Source of the DNA: Salipiger thiooxidans
GTDB taxonomy: Bacteria; Pseudomonadota; Alphaproteobacteria; Rhodobacterales; Rhodobacteraceae
Length of the DNA stretch: 64,000 bases
Reading direction: 5' to 3'
Assembly: GCF_900102075.1 (NCBI RefSeq)
Contig: NZ_FNAV01000010.1
Coordinates: 124,001 to 188,000, forward strand
Under the pieces are notes generated by a model. The model saw nothing but the letters and a program-made list of their open reading frames with translations. It made no database searches and had not been told where the DNA came from. Positions 37,750 through 46,636 of this stretch are shown in pieces (the stretch's first letter is position 1; each line of letters opens with the position of its first letter). A program made the translations under genes and the position numbers.

Positions 37750-38378
37750 CGGGTGTCCTGTCTGTGGCAATGAATGGAACGGAGCGGGATGTCTCCGCCG
37801 ACTGGACCTGAGCCTTCGGACCGGGGCCGGTCCATCGCAGAAACGCTGCCCCGGACGCGCGTAAGCGCGCGCTTACGGCGGTTTTCGGGAGATTTCGCCG
37901 GTCCGGGTGCTGTTTCTGGGCGTTGTTTTCGGGCGGGCGGCGGGAGGCGCCGCAATCCCCGGGCGGCGTGTCGCGATGCACCCTGCCCGCCGAATGGAGC
38001 GGCGTTCCGGGGTCGGGCCGGGCCCTGGCGCCCCGAACCACCGGCCACTTCGGTATAGACGAAGCGACAGCCCGCCACGCCATTGATGTCCCGTTCAATA
38101 CCCGCTTCGTAAAAGAGCTTTTCGCCAGACTTTTCCAAGGATACCGGTTCACGCAGCTTCGGTGAACCCGGAAGCGCTTCGCAGAATCGCGTCCACCCCG
38201 CGTTTTCTGCCCTGCGCCGCCTCACCCCCTGCTGAATCGTTGAGCCCTGGCGACCAAACACCGGTCACCTCTCCGCGATGTCGCAAAGCGCACCGCTGAC
38301 GACGCACTGGCGTTCACAGCGCAGGGGTTCCCGTGCGACGATGAGAGCGCAATTACCTCGGAAGACGGAAGGCGCCTC
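37750..38378. other. Intergenic region of about 630 bp with two palindromes
   Basis: No gene supported. It contains an 18-bp perfect palindrome at 37860-37877 and a GGTTCAC/GTGAACC hairpin at 38146-38168. Both could be operators for the flanking divergent transcription units. Confidence 0.5.
37860..37877. promoter_or_regulatory. 18-bp perfect palindrome
   Basis: CGTAAGCGC joined to GCGCTTACG, about 110 bp upstream of the PepSY operon start. A plausible binding site for a dimeric regulator, unidentified. Confidence 0.4.
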
Positions 38379-39662
38379 ATGATCTCGGTCCTCGGCAGCG
38401 TCTGGGCGCTGCTTCTCGGAACATTCCTCATCATGCTGGGGAACGGCATGCAGTTCACCCTGATCGGTCTGCGCGGGGACATCGAGGGATTCTCCACCGG
38501 CGCGCTCGCGATCATCACCTCGGGCTACTACATCGGCTTCCTCTCCGGCGCCCGCGTCACCCCGGTGCTGATTCGCCGCGTGGGGCACGTGCGTGTCTTC
38601 GCGGCCCTTGGCAGCTTCATGTCCGCCGGCCTGATCGCCCTGCCCCTCGCGACCGAGGTCTGGGCCTGGACACCCCTGCGCCTGCTCATCGGCTTCTGCA
38701 TGTCCGGGGTCTACGTGGCGGCCGAGAGCTGGCTGAACCACGCCGCCACCAACGACACCCGCGGCAAGATCCTGTCGGCCTACATGATCGCCCAGACGCT
38801 CGGTGTCATCGGCGCGCAGGCACTCCTGACGCTCGGCGACGCGGCGACCTCGGCGCTCTTCATCGCCGCCTCCATCCTGGTCTCGCTGTCCTTCGGCCCG
38901 ATCCTGCTGTCGGTCTCACCCACCCCGGCCGTGACCGTCACCCGCGCGATGTCGCTGAAGGAGCTCTTCGGCCACGCGCCGCTCGGCACCGTCGGCACCT
39001 TCCTCCTGGGCGGGATCTACGCCACGCAGTCGGGCATGGGCGCGGTCTTCGGCACCCAGATCGGCCTCTCGACCCCGCAGATCGCGCTCTTCGTCGCCAT
39101 GCTCTTCGCCGGCGCGCTGTTCCTGCAATACCCGATCGGCTGGCTCTCGGACATCATGGACCGCCGCAAGCTCATCTTCGGAGCCGCCGCCCTCGGCGCG
39201 GCCGCCTGCGCCTTCGGCCTGATGACGGAGGGACGCTCGGACATGCTGCTCCTCGCCGCCTTCTTCGCCGGAGGCGTGACGACCCCGCTCTACTCGCTGT
39301 TCCTCGCCTATACCAACGACGACCTGCCGCCCGACGACATGCCCGCGGCGTCGGGAGGCCTCGTCTTCGTCTTCGGCATCGGCGCGATCGCGGGGCCCCT
39401 GCTCTGCGGCTGGGCCATGCAGATGTTCGGGCCGCAAGGGTTCTGGGTCATCCTGACAGGAACCTTCGCCGGGATCTCCGCCTACGCCCTCTACCGCATG
39501 ACCCAGCGCCCGCGCGTCAAGGACCAGGACACCGACAGCTACCTGACCGTGCTGCCCACGACGTCACTCGTCGCCGTGGAGGCCGCCACGAGCTGGGCGG
39601 TGGAGCAGGCGGAGAGTGAGCAGGAAGGTGATCACCGCGAGAGAGCGCAGACTGGTCTGTAG
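38379..39662 (+). CDS. MFS transporter, YcaD-like
   Basis: 427 residues with 12 membrane segments. It starts SVLGSVWALLLGTFLIMLGNGMQFTLIGLRGDIEGFS, typical of the YcaD/UMF1-type branch, and contains ESWLNHAATNDTRGKILSAYM, an MFS loop motif. After SYLTVLPTTSLVAVEAATSWA the last about 20 residues are charged and may not be native, because an insertion sequence begins 19 bp beyond the stop. Substrate unknown. Confidence 0.88.
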   Translation: MISVLGSVWALLLGTFLIMLGNGMQFTLIGLRGDIEGFSTGALAIITSGYYIGFLSGARVTPVLIRRVGHVRVFAALGSFMSAGLIALPLATEVWAWTPLRLLIGFCMSGVYVAAESWLNHAATNDTRGKILSAYMIAQTLGVIGAQALLTLGDAATSALFIAASILVSLSFGPILLSVSPTPAVTVTRAMSLKELFGHAPLGTVGTFLLGGIYATQSGMGAVFGTQIGLSTPQIALFVAMLFAGALFLQYPIGWLSDIMDRRKLIFGAAALGAAACAFGLMTEGRSDMLLLAAFFAGGVTTPLYSLFLAYTNDDLPPDDMPAASGGLVFVFGIGAIAGPLLCGWAMQMFGPQGFWVILTGTFAGISAYALYRMTQRPRVKDQDTDSYLTVLPTTSLVAVEAATSWAVEQAESEQEGDHRERAQTGL

Positions 39663-39971
39663 CCACTTTGAGCCTAAGAGGCGGCCTTGTTGCACAAATC
39701 GGCTGAGGGCCGGTCTTCCCCTTTCCCCGGCCGCAGTTATCCTACGGGGGGCAGTGACGGGTAGTCCGAGCGCGGCGTAGCCGTTCAGCACTGCAATGCG
39801 GACCTGCAGCTGCGCGAGCTGGCGATCGAAGTTTCTAGGCTCAGGACTCATAGCCAGTAGATGACGATAGGGGCGAGAGCGATGGCCGAGAGGAAGACCT
39901 TGGGGCACCTGTCGTATCGCGTGGCCACCCGCCGCCAGTCCTTGAGCCTGCCGAAAATGATCTCGTATCGC

Positions 39972-40010
39972 TGCCCGGCAGTGCATCGCGAAGCGATGTC
40001 ACGAGAGGGG
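39972..40010. repeat. 39-nt palindromic insert, type A copy 1
   Basis: TGCCCGGCAG opens it and CGAGAGGGG closes it, with central arms GCATCGC/GCGATGT. It sits in frame between transposase residues NR and YEIIFG, adding 13 codons. It matches the copy at 40031-40069 except at 5 positions, of which C-to-T and G-to-A in the arms are compensatory. Confidence 0.75.
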
Positions 40011-40030
40011 CGGTTGCGCCGCTTGTCCCT

Positions 40031-40069
40031 TGCCCGGCAGGGCATTGCGCAGCAATGTCCCGAGAGGGG
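40031..40069. repeat. 39-nt palindromic insert, type A copy 2
   Basis: Same element as 39972-40010, with central arms GCATTGC/GCAATGT. It interrupts the transposase after QVKY and breaks the frame. Confidence 0.75.
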
Positions 40070-40304
40070 TATTTCACCTGCGTCTTCCGTTGTTTCCGGC
40101 CGGGGATGCAGGCGCGTATCCCCTTGTCTTGCAACGCTTCCCGAAACCAGTCGGCGTCGTAGCCGCGATCACCGAGCAGCCAATCAACATTCGGCAGACT
40201 GTCGCAAAGAGCCCGCGCACCGATGTAGTCGCTCACCTGCCCGGCAGTGACGAACAGGTTGAGTGGACGTCCCTGGCTGTCGCAGATGGCGTGCAATTTC
40301 GTGT

Positions 40305-40353
40305 TCCGTTTTCGGGCGAAACGGTCCCCCGGACCGTTTCTTAATCCCTCAAA
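40305..40353. repeat. Palindromic insert, type B
   Basis: GAAACGGTCC-CCC-GGACCGTTTC at 40318-40340 is a perfect 10-bp inverted repeat. Flanking sequence to about 40305 and 40353 is also foreign to the transposase, between the TK and NTKLHAIC parts. Confidence 0.7.
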
Positions 40354-40433
40354 CCCCTTGGTTCGTCCGATCAGGCGGCCGCCCCCCCTTTTTGACGCCC
40401 AGACTGGACGCCGTGCGGTGAGCCTTCAGGTAC

Positions 40434-40475
40434 TAGCGCAGGCTCACTCGAACGCATGGCGTTCGCCTGCTCACT
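40434..40475. repeat. Palindromic insert, type C
   Basis: CGAACGC-ATG-GCGTTCG core with outer GCAGGC and GCCTGC pieces. It splits the transposase between KTVMI and the following LKAH-type region. Confidence 0.65.
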
Positions 40476-40546
40476 TCGATCATTACGGTCTTGTTCTCGC
40501 CGTGCTCGGCAACCAGTCCCGCCATCATCTTCGCGAAGATGCCCTG

Positions 40547-40586
40547 TTCGTGGCTTCTCTCGGACCGATGGCGTTCATCCACTCAC
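40547..40586. repeat. Short insert, type D
   Basis: About 40 nt foreign to the transposase, between RWKRW and the following FA-MMAGL region. GATGGCGTTCATCCACTCA on the plus strand resembles parts of the type C insert (GGCGTTCGCC...CACT). Confidence 0.5.
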
Positions 40587-40614
40587 CTCCACCGCTTCCA
40601 ACGATTGTAGAGCG

Positions 40615-40660
40615 TTTCCGGCGCTTTCGCGGCCCCACTGGGGCCACGGTCGCCTTCAAC
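40615..40660. repeat. Palindromic insert, type E
   Basis: GGCCCC-ACT-GGGGCC at 40631-40645 is the core. The insert lies just upstream of the TLYNRWKRW codons in the transposase. Confidence 0.6.
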
Positions 40661-40683
40661 TGTGGGGGCCGTATGCGGCGTTC

Positions 40684-40720
40684 GGGTCGGCCTCGAACCA
40701 GTGGCGGCTCGACCCTCACC
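40684..40720. repeat. Short insert, type F
   Basis: GGGTCG and CGACCC arms bracket a 20-nt centre. It lies after LRWRD in the transposase. Confidence 0.5.
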
Positions 40721-40896
40721 GTCGCGCCACCGCAAGCCGTTACGATTTATGAAGATAATCCCACTCAACACGCGCCGATCATCAACGCGCGGCTTGCCAT
40801 GGGACTTCGGGAAGTACGGCTCTAGACGCGCCATCTGCGCATCGCTCAGCCAGAAGAGATCAGACATAGTACCGCTCTGTTTTCGTGCGGTGAATC

Positions 40897-40939
40897 ATGC
40901 CCTTCGGCTCAAATCAACGGGTCCTGAGCCGAAGGGCAT
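40897..40939. repeat. 15-bp perfect hairpin at the IS right side
   Basis: ATGCCCTTCGGCTCA pairs with TGAGCCGAAGGGCAT over a 13-nt loop, 30 bp upstream of the transposase start. It may be another inserted palindromic unit, replacing the expected IS end, or a terminator with a poor T-tract. Confidence 0.6.
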
Positions 40940-41039
40940 AACGACCCATCACACATTCTCCATGCAAGCTTCTGTTTTCATACAGAGCTTTCACTTCTTT
41001 TGTGAATCCAATTCACATTCAAAACTTGGCGTTTAACAT

Positions 41040-42599
41040 CTATGCGACATGGCGGAGAAGCCGCTCGGAATCATCTTGCTCCGCCACATTTTGAAATTTT
41101 GCCACGACTTCGCTGAGCAAATTGGTCGCAGCAGTCAAAGCCGTCGTTGCAGCGGAGGTCTCTTCAAACATGGCAGCATTCTGCTGAGTAAGCTGGTCAA
41201 GCTCGCCCATGGTATGTTTTAAATCTGCGATGCCTTGTGCGTGCGTTCCGACCGTAGATGCGATGTTTTGCATGGAGTCCAGAGCATTGCGAACTGCGTC
41301 GAGAACGCCGCGAAGTGCGGAACCAGCGTTCTCGACCAGTTTGACACCGTTCGTAACCTGGCGGGCACTATCGTTTATAAGATCACTGATTTCTTTCGCA
41401 GCTTCCGACGACCTGCCTGCAAGCGCGCGAACTTCCGATGCCACAACAGCAAACCCTTGACCAGCGGCCCCCGCCCGCGCGGCCTCCACTCCGGCATTGA
41501 GCGCCAGTAGGTTGGTCTGCAACGCCACGTCTTCGATCAAAACGACAACCGAAAGGATCCGGTCAGAGCTACTTTTTATTTGTCCCATTGCTTCCAATGC
41601 ACCGTCGACCACTTTCATGCCGTTCTCCGCGTCGTCTCTCGTCTGGCCTGTCGCCACCGCCACACGCTGGGCGTGCTCCGACGCTGCGGTCATGACTTCA
41701 CTGATTTCATCAATTTGCGACGTCACATTGCCCAGGGCGTTCGCCTGATCCTCTGTCCTCTTGGCGAGTCTTTCGGATGCCGAAGCAATGCTGTTTGTAT
41801 CTATTTTGATTGAATCTGCGTTTTCCTGGACGCTGGTCATCGCAACCGACAGCGCGTTGACCGCACTATTGAACTCGTTGCGCAGTGGCTCGAACTGATC
41901 CGGAAACTCTGTGTCGATCCGAGTCGTAAGGTTCCCGTCTGCCAGTTTTGTCAAAGCCGCACTGAACTGCTCCATGACATTGAGCTGTTCCGCTTCCTTC
42001 CTGGTCAAACTCAATTGCAGCTCCTGCGAGCTTCCCAACGCGTCGGACAGGCTTTTTGCCTCTTGCTCAATCTGCTCGCGCTGACCAAGTTGCACACGCA
42101 GAAGGTAGAACAGACCTCCGGTTTCGGCCACCCAGACCGTGCCGTGAAGGGCCAGGCGCGATACGTCAAGCAGCAAGCCACTACTTGGATAAATCAAAGT
42201 CGGCAGAAAGAGCGTCAACACCGCGTGATGAACAATGACGATCGCCGATGCAAAGAGAAGCGCGCGCTGGTCCTGCAATATGACCAATGTCGCCAGAACG
42301 GCAAAATAGATCAGGTGGGTGTCGAGCTGCCATGAATGTCCGGACAACGCTGCAGTCAGCAATGGCAGCTGGCCCATCACACCGAGCGACACAGCCAGAC
42401 GCGCGATCCCCCCACCACGTAGCTGTAGGCTGATGGTGACGGCAGCAATTGCGAGAGACATCACCAAAAACGGCCAAGGTGACACACCTGCCATCCACGC
42501 TCCGAACGCCGGGACGGGCGTCAGCAAAATGTTGAGATAGCCGATCAAGCGTAGACCTTTTCCCTGTGCGACTTCCAGGGATGAGCTGGTGGTTTTCAT
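41040..42599 (-). CDS. Methyl-accepting chemotaxis protein with N-terminal membrane bundle
   Basis: 519 residues. Residues about 15-175 contain several close membrane segments with little periplasmic sequence, so it probably senses membrane or internal signals. A HAMP-like region ([41 protein letters not shown]) leads to the signalling domain with hairpin tip [31 protein letters not shown]. It differs from the PAS receptor at 9991-11358. Its base composition is a little lower in GC than the core genes. It directly follows a small exported protein gene. Confidence 0.9.
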   Translation of the reverse strand: MKTTSSSLEVAQGKGLRLIGYLNILLTPVPAFGAWMAGVSPWPFLVMSLAIAAVTISLQLRGGGIARLAVSLGVMGQLPLLTAALSGHSWQLDTHLIYFAVLATLVILQDQRALLFASAIVIVHHAVLTLFLPTLIYPSSGLLLDVSRLALHGTVWVAETGGLFYLLRVQLGQREQIEQEAKSLSDALGSSQELQLSLTRKEAEQLNVMEQFSAALTKLADGNLTTRIDTEFPDQFEPLRNEFNSAVNALSVAMTSVQENADSIKIDTNSIASASERLAKRTEDQANALGNVTSQIDEISEVMTAASEHAQRVAVATGQTRDDAENGMKVVDGALEAMGQIKSSSDRILSVVVLIEDVALQTNLLALNAGVEAARAGAAGQGFAVVASEVRALAGRSSEAAKEISDLINDSARQVTNGVKLVENAGSALRGVLDAVRNALDSMQNIASTVGTHAQGIADLKHTMGELDQLTQQNAAMFEETSAATTALTAATNLLSEVVAKFQNVAEQDDSERLLRHVA

Positions 42600-42600
42600 T

Positions 42601-42906
42601 TCAAACTCCGCAAAGTTGGGCTGCTATCGCGCCGTCGAGTACCAACCAAGCGCCTTCCATTCTCAAACGCGCTGGAAAGCTCTCAGGCTGACTGCCTGCA
42701 ACAGCCAGCAATGCAATCGGTGCGCCTGTAGGGCCGATCGGTCGTCCGCCGGCGCGACGCAAGATTTCAGGCAATCCGTCCATTGGTCCGACAACAAGAA
42801 ATGTGGTCGCTGACTGAAGGGGGCGGCCAGCTAAGGCCAACACCGGTGCCGCGATCAAGGGACCAAGAACCAGACATATCATTGCCACCAAGCGCATTAC
42901 GGCCAA
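42601..42906 (-). CDS. 101-residue exported protein, partner of the chemoreceptor
   Basis: A signal peptide ([26 protein letters not shown]) precedes a short mature region with [37 protein letters not shown] and ends [12 protein letters not shown]. The stop is 1 nt before the chemoreceptor start, so the two are co-transcribed. Not a recognised family. It could be a periplasmic binding or coupling factor for the receptor. Confidence 0.6.
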   Translation of the reverse strand: MAVMRLVAMICLVLGPLIAAPVLALAGRPLQSATTFLVVGPMDGLPEILRRAGGRPIGPTGAPIALLAVAGSQPESFPARLRMEGAWLVLDGAIAAQLCGV

Positions 42907-43138
42907 CCCAAATATTCCATCCGCGCTGTAGAGATAATGCCCAGGCCTTACTGTTCGATTAAGCAGTGCACGCCAAAATCACCTCGGCCATCCCATCGCC
43001 GGGTTGCTCGTGGGCGTTGTTGCAGAACTCAGCCGGTGAAGGAGTCACATCGGGACTCCATGCGGTTACCTGTGCCGCACCGTCGCATGACGGCACCGAG
43101 CCCATCCACGACATCCCACAAAGCGCTCGACGCTGTCT
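42907..43138. other. Intergenic stretch with a possible IS end
   Basis: GGGCGTTGTTGCAGAACTC at about 43011-43029 resembles the ends of IS5-like elements (compare GGCCTTGTTGCACAAATC at 39682). It has the same orientation as that end rather than the opposite, so it is a separate stump. Confidence 0.35.
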
Positions 43139-44281
43139 TCAAAGGCACGCAGCCGCGCGCTTGGTCGCGCTGCGTGCTCGGAAAAAGCCAGCGAGAAGCG
43201 CAAGGACGGCAAAGCAGATTACGGCGGGCCCTGCGCCCGGACCTGCCATCAGGAACCCGAAGAAAGGTGCGCCGGCGGTTTGGCCTATGGCGATCGTCAG
43301 GAACCCAATCATCAGCCCGGTTGCGGGGCGGCCCGGCAGGGCGTGCGTCCCCCAGACGAGGTAGACCCCCGTCAACATCACATAGGCCGCGCCGAAGAAA
43401 GCGCCTCCGATCAAAGCGAGTGCAGGAGTGGCGATGCCCGATCCAACGGCGAGAATGCTCGCCGCCATCAGCCCCAGGAAAGTCCGGTGAACCGGATCGA
43501 GACCGAACCGGCCGATGAGCGTGCCAGCCCACGCGCCGGCAATGCCGCCAGCGCCGATGCAGGTCCACAGGATACCGGTTCCAGTGGGGCCCCAATCCAG
43601 TTGCTGCGACACGAGCTCGCCTCCGAAAGACCAAAGGGCGGTGCTTGCCGCCCCCATCAGGAGCGACGCGGAGATGAGGCGCAGCACCGGGCCCTTCATC
43701 GGAGGCAGTCCGCCAGCGCCCTCGCCGCCCCCGGAGGCCGGAAGAGAGGCCGCGGCCGCGACCGCGAGCACCACCGCCACGGCGGCGAACGCGCCGAAGG
43801 CAAGCCGCCACTGCCCGGCAATGGCGAGGGCGATCGGTCCCGAAAGGGCCACCCCGGCGCTCGTTCCCGCATTGATGACGGTATTCGTCATATCCTGACG
43901 GCTCTTTTGTACCGCAGCGGCCACGGCAGCGGCCATAGGCGGCGAGGCAAGGCCCGTGCTCGATCCCGCCACCACCACGGCAATGGCAAGGATCAGTGGC
44001 GAGGGCGCGAGCGCGATCCCGGCCATACCGGCTGCGGCGACGATGGCCGCGCCAACGGCGACCGCACGCGCGCCGATCCGTTCGGTCAGCACAGCGGACG
44101 CGATAATGGCAATGCAGTAGCCGGCAAACGCGCCGCCGGAGATGATCCCACTGAGCGAGGGGCCGAGGATCAGGTCGCCGTCGATCTGCGGCAGGAAGAG
44201 TCCGAAGGCGAAGCGGGCGAAGCCGTAGCAGACCGCGATCAGGCCGAAGCCTGTCGCGCCGATGCGAAGGGCGGGACTCAT
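43139..44281 (-). CDS. MFS transporter, YbfB/YjiJ-like efflux type
   Basis: 380 residues, 12 membrane segments. It begins ALRIGATGFGLIAVCYGFARFAFGLFLPQI, the typical opening of the YbfB/YjiJ group. GSSTGLASPPMAAAV and VINAGTSAGVALSGPIAL are further family segments. It overlaps the upstream TetR gene by 4 bp, so export of a toxic compound sensed by TetR is the likely role. Confidence 0.88.
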   Translation of the reverse strand: MSPALRIGATGFGLIAVCYGFARFAFGLFLPQIDGDLILGPSLSGIISGGAFAGYCIAIIASAVLTERIGARAVAVGAAIVAAAGMAGIALAPSPLILAIAVVVAGSSTGLASPPMAAAVAAAVQKSRQDMTNTVINAGTSAGVALSGPIALAIAGQWRLAFGAFAAVAVVLAVAAAASLPASGGGEGAGGLPPMKGPVLRLISASLLMGAASTALWSFGGELVSQQLDWGPTGTGILWTCIGAGGIAGAWAGTLIGRFGLDPVHRTFLGLMAASILAVGSGIATPALALIGGAFFGAAYVMLTGVYLVWGTHALPGRPATGLMIGFLTIAIGQTAGAPFFGFLMAGPGAGPAVICFAVLALLAGFFRARSATKRAAACL

Positions 44282-44802
44282 GATTGTGCCCTTTCGATCA
44301 GAATGGCCGCCGCCGCCCGTGCTGCGGACACGGCGTCTGCGCCCCGGTAGATCGCCGCGTGGGTTGCCCCCTCAAGGAGAACCAGCACCTGCTCGGCCAG
44401 GACCGGGTCCTGGCGCCCGAGCTCTGCTGCGACCACCTCCACGATACGTTGGTGAAACGCCGCCTTGTGCGCCGCGACCGCCTCGGCGATCTCGGGCGTG
44501 TCGCCGCCGGTTTCCGCACGCGACCGCAGAAACAGGCAGCCCCGTGTTCCCTCGACCCGCACCCAGTCCTCCAGAGCCGCAAACAGCGCATCGACGGTCT
44601 GCACCTCGAGCCGAGCCATGAACCGCCGGTCCCGCTCGCTCAGCACCCGCGCCATAAGCTGCGCCTTGCTGCCGGCATGCTTGTAGAGCGTCCGGCTCGA
44701 CATCCCTGCAGCCTCCGTCAGCCGATCCATGCCAGTGGCCATGTAGCCGTGCCGGTCAAAGAGCCGCTCGGCGGCGGCCGTGAGCTTGGTCGTCAGATCC
44801 AT
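44278..44802 (-). CDS. TetR/AcrR-family repressor of the MFS gene
   Basis: 174 residues. HTH at residues 5-50: LTAAAERLFDRHGYMATGMDRLTEAAGMSSRTLYKHAGSKAQLM. The C-terminal domain has the GCLFLRSRAE and HKAAFHQRIVEVV helices. A perfect inverted repeat lies 31 bp upstream of the start, the natural operator. It shares a 4-bp overlap with the transporter. Confidence 0.9.
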   Translation of the reverse strand: MDLTTKLTAAAERLFDRHGYMATGMDRLTEAAGMSSRTLYKHAGSKAQLMARVLSERDRRFMARLEVQTVDALFAALEDWVRVEGTRGCLFLRSRAETGGDTPEIAEAVAAHKAAFHQRIVEVVAAELGRQDPVLAEQVLVLLEGATHAAIYRGADAVSAARAAAAILIERAQS

Positions 44803-44832
44803 GGGAAGCCTCCTTGGGTGTCCATGGGCACC

Positions 44833-44856
44833 AATGTAAAACGTTCGTTTTACATT
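44833..44856. promoter_or_regulatory. Perfect TetR operator
   Basis: AATGTAAAACG, two central T, then CGTTTTACATT: 11-bp arms with no mismatch. It lies upstream of the TetR/MFS pair and is AT-rich, consistent with overlapping the -10 region. Confidence 0.85.
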
Positions 44857-45326
44857 GCAAGTCGGCAGGCACCAAGGCTGGCTTCGTCCGCATCCCGTTC
44901 GCTCGGCGCTTCAGGGATGCCGCAACAGCCCATCACAGCGGCCGCTTTCGGTTTCCGCGTCGCGGTATATGAGCCTTCCGCGGTGGCCTGCCGGCCACGA
45001 TCTAAATGTCCGCTCCCTGCGCGTCGCCGCGGAACAGCTGCAAGCGGTGCACGGTACCGGTGAAGGTGTCGCCGAAGCCGCCGGGCCCGCCGATCACCGA
45101 CACCGGCGCGCCGGTCACGGGCGCATTGACGGCGTAGATGGCCGTCCTCCCTGCGAGCTGACGCGGCGTGAGCGGGATCTGGCGCAACCGGCGCGAGATC
45201 GTCCTCGCGCCCCTTGCCCGCTCTCCAAAGAGTGACCAAATACCTGTCGCGCATGCATTTTGCCTATTGCCGCCAGCCTGACATTGCAGTCAATCCGCCA
45301 GCGAAACAGACCCACTGGAGGCTCAC
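44857..45326. other. Intergenic region with a decayed reading frame
   Basis: Mostly non-coding, except for the coding-like stretch at 45002-45187. The RNA polymerase start for the 64-residue gene at 45327 should be near 45240-45300, but no clear promoter was found. Confidence 0.4.
45002..45187 (-). pseudogene. Fragment of unrecognised protein
   Basis: A TTG-started frame reads RQIPLTPRQLAGRTAIYAVN, then APVTGAPVSVIGGPGGFG, then DTFTGTVHRLQLFRGDAQGADI. The sequence and third-position GC look coding. There is no ribosome site, and upstream sequence in another frame (GREDDLAPVAPDPAHA) also looks protein-like. A frameshifted or truncated relic seems likely. Confidence 0.35.
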
Positions 45327-45521
45327 ATGTCCGACGAATGGACCAACACTCAGATCCTCGAATGCAGTTCTGACAACGGTGAGATGCTCACCGTCTTCAG
45401 GCAGACCAACGGAACCAATCAACGCTACGTGCTCGGGAACGGACAAGCCGTCGAGTACAACACCGACGGCACCTTTACGGTCCCGGGCAGCGAAACCAAC
45501 CTCAGCATCCTGAACTTCTGA
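45327..45521 (+). CDS. 64-residue protein, twin A
   Basis: Begins MSDEWTNTQILECSSDNGEM and continues with RYVLGNGQAVEYNTDGTFTV to NLSILNF. A strong ribosome site, CCACTGGAGG, lies 7 nt before the ATG. By eye 37 of 64 residues equal those of twin B at 46637-46831, with no gap. No signal peptide or membrane helix; many Asn, Thr, Gly and aromatic residues suggest a small beta-sheet protein. An intrinsic hairpin follows the stop. Family not recognised. Confidence 0.8.
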   Translation: MSDEWTNTQILECSSDNGEMLTVFRQTNGTNQRYVLGNGQAVEYNTDGTFTVPGSETNLSILNF

Positions 45522-45530
45522 AACGAGACG

Positions 45531-45559
45531 CGCCCGGCAGGATCACTCTTCCGGGCGCT
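45531..45559 (+). terminator. Terminator of twin A
   Basis: GCGCCCGG pairs with CCGGGCGC over a 13-nt loop, 9 nt after the stop. It shares the lead-in CTGAAACGAGAC with the hairpin at 47594-47622. Confidence 0.75.
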
Positions 45560-45637
45560 GTCATGTCCGCCAGCACAGCCAGCACAGCCGCTCCGCCGTG
45601 ACGCCGACGCCTTACCCGCGGTCACCCTCGGCCCCGC

Positions 45638-46360
45638 TCAAAGCATATCGCCAAGCCCCTGCTTGAGTGCCGCGCCCACGCCCTGCCCCTCCATGTGCAG
45701 CCGCAGCCGCTGATTGTAGCCGCCCGGCGTATTCAGAGCCTCGATCAACGGCTCACAGGCCGTGTCCCCCAGGCTCGACACGACGAGCTGCCTGAGGAAG
45801 GCCTCTCCCTGCGCCTTGTCCGGTGCGTGTTCTCCGAGCCAGTCGGCGGCATCGGCGACCATGCGCGCAATCGGCGATAGAACAGCCTGTGCGCAGAGGT
45901 AGGCGGCCATCTCTTCCGCGCCGCGCAAAGGGAAGATGCTGTTGCGCTCCCCGAACAAGTCGGTGACGAGTTGCGCGTTACCGTACATGATGATCGGCGA
46001 CCCACCCTTCGTGATCCCCGGGAACGGCATCATCACGGCGTCGGCTCGAGCCGGGCGCACCATGGCGTCCGCCTGTTCGAGGGAAGCGCCCGCCATGAAG
46101 CTGATCACCCTCTGTCCCTCGCGGAAATTCAAGACGCCCAGAACGTCCGGAGCCACCTCGGCCATCAGGCCCAGGAACAAGACGTCGCTGGCGTCGACCA
46201 CACCTTGATTGTCTGCAATCCGGACACTCTCGTACTCCTCGGCGAGAGCCGTGGCATGCCGCGCACTGCGTTCCGAGACGGCTATCTGATGCCCGTCGCA
46301 AGCGATCCCTCTCACGACCGCGGCAGCAATCGTTCCACAACCAATGACTCCGATCCGCAT
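45638..46360 (-). CDS. Pyrroline-5-carboxylate-reductase-like NAD(P)-binding protein
   Basis: 240 residues. The Rossmann loop MRIGVIGCGTIAAAVVRG (G-x-G-x-x-A) is at the N-terminus. A central ISFMAGASLEQADAMV and VMMPFPGITKGGSPIIMYG, then a helical C-terminal region with GGYNQRLRLHMEGQGV, match the ProC superfamily. The usual ProC active-site and dimerisation segments are only partly kept, so it may act on another imine or be a non-proline reductase. GGAGA lies 6 nt before the ATG. It sits between the two twin genes. Confidence 0.8.
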   Translation of the reverse strand: MRIGVIGCGTIAAAVVRGIACDGHQIAVSERSARHATALAEEYESVRIADNQGVVDASDVLFLGLMAEVAPDVLGVLNFREGQRVISFMAGASLEQADAMVRPARADAVMMPFPGITKGGSPIIMYGNAQLVTDLFGERNSIFPLRGAEEMAAYLCAQAVLSPIARMVADAADWLGEHAPDKAQGEAFLRQLVVSSLGDTACEPLIEALNTPGGYNQRLRLHMEGQGVGAALKQGLGDML

Positions 46361-46636
46361 GACGTCTCTCCGCTCTCGTGCTCCTCCGACGAGCGATAGG
46401 TTAGCCGGGCTGACACACCAACGGCAAACCATCATCGGTTCACGGTCGGTTCTCCCGGAAGGGTGTGACTGGGCGCACCGCCGCCAAGCGAAACGTGGCC
46501 GATTTCCGGCCTCGAACTCGCTGACCTTGCATCGAGCCCCGCAAATCGACGATACTGTGAACGGTCGCAGGCACAGCCCCGACCCAAGCCTCTGACGAGG
46601 GACCCGGCCAACGAGGCAGGACCACTGGAGGATATC

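Larger units (their letters stand above)
39848..40867 (-). pseudogene. IS5-family transposase, disrupted
   Basis: Recognisable pieces in order on the minus strand: MSDLFWLSDAQMARLEPYF...GIIFINRNGLRWRD (start at 40867), TLYNRWKRW, KTVMI, LHAICDSQGRPLNLFVTAGQVSDYIGARAL, LLGDRGYDADWFREAL, IPGRKQRKTQVKY, DKRRNR, and GRLKDWRRVATRYDRCPKVFLSAIAL to the stop at 39848. These match the DDE transposase order. Between them lie extra segments of about 35-50 nt with internal palindromes, some in frame and some frame-shifting, so no intact protein is made. Confidence 0.85.
39682..40880 (-). mobile_element. IS5-family (IS427-type) insertion sequence, degenerate
   Basis: The terminal repeat GGCCTTGTTGCACAAATC is at 39682-39699, as in IS5/IS427 elements. 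No matching inverted end was found to the right of 40868, so the element is truncated or interrupted there. Its leftward transposase is broken by several short palindromic insertions (see the transposase and repeat entries). The right edge is approximate. Confidence 0.8.

Noticed and set aside
39564-40045. Separate genes from several small frames in the IS
   Set aside because: They are pieces of one interrupted IS5-family transposase or shadows of it.
44850-45254. 134-codon frame on the minus strand
   Set aside because: Arg/Ala-rich and without a ribosome site. It overlaps the operator and the likely relic at 45002-45187.
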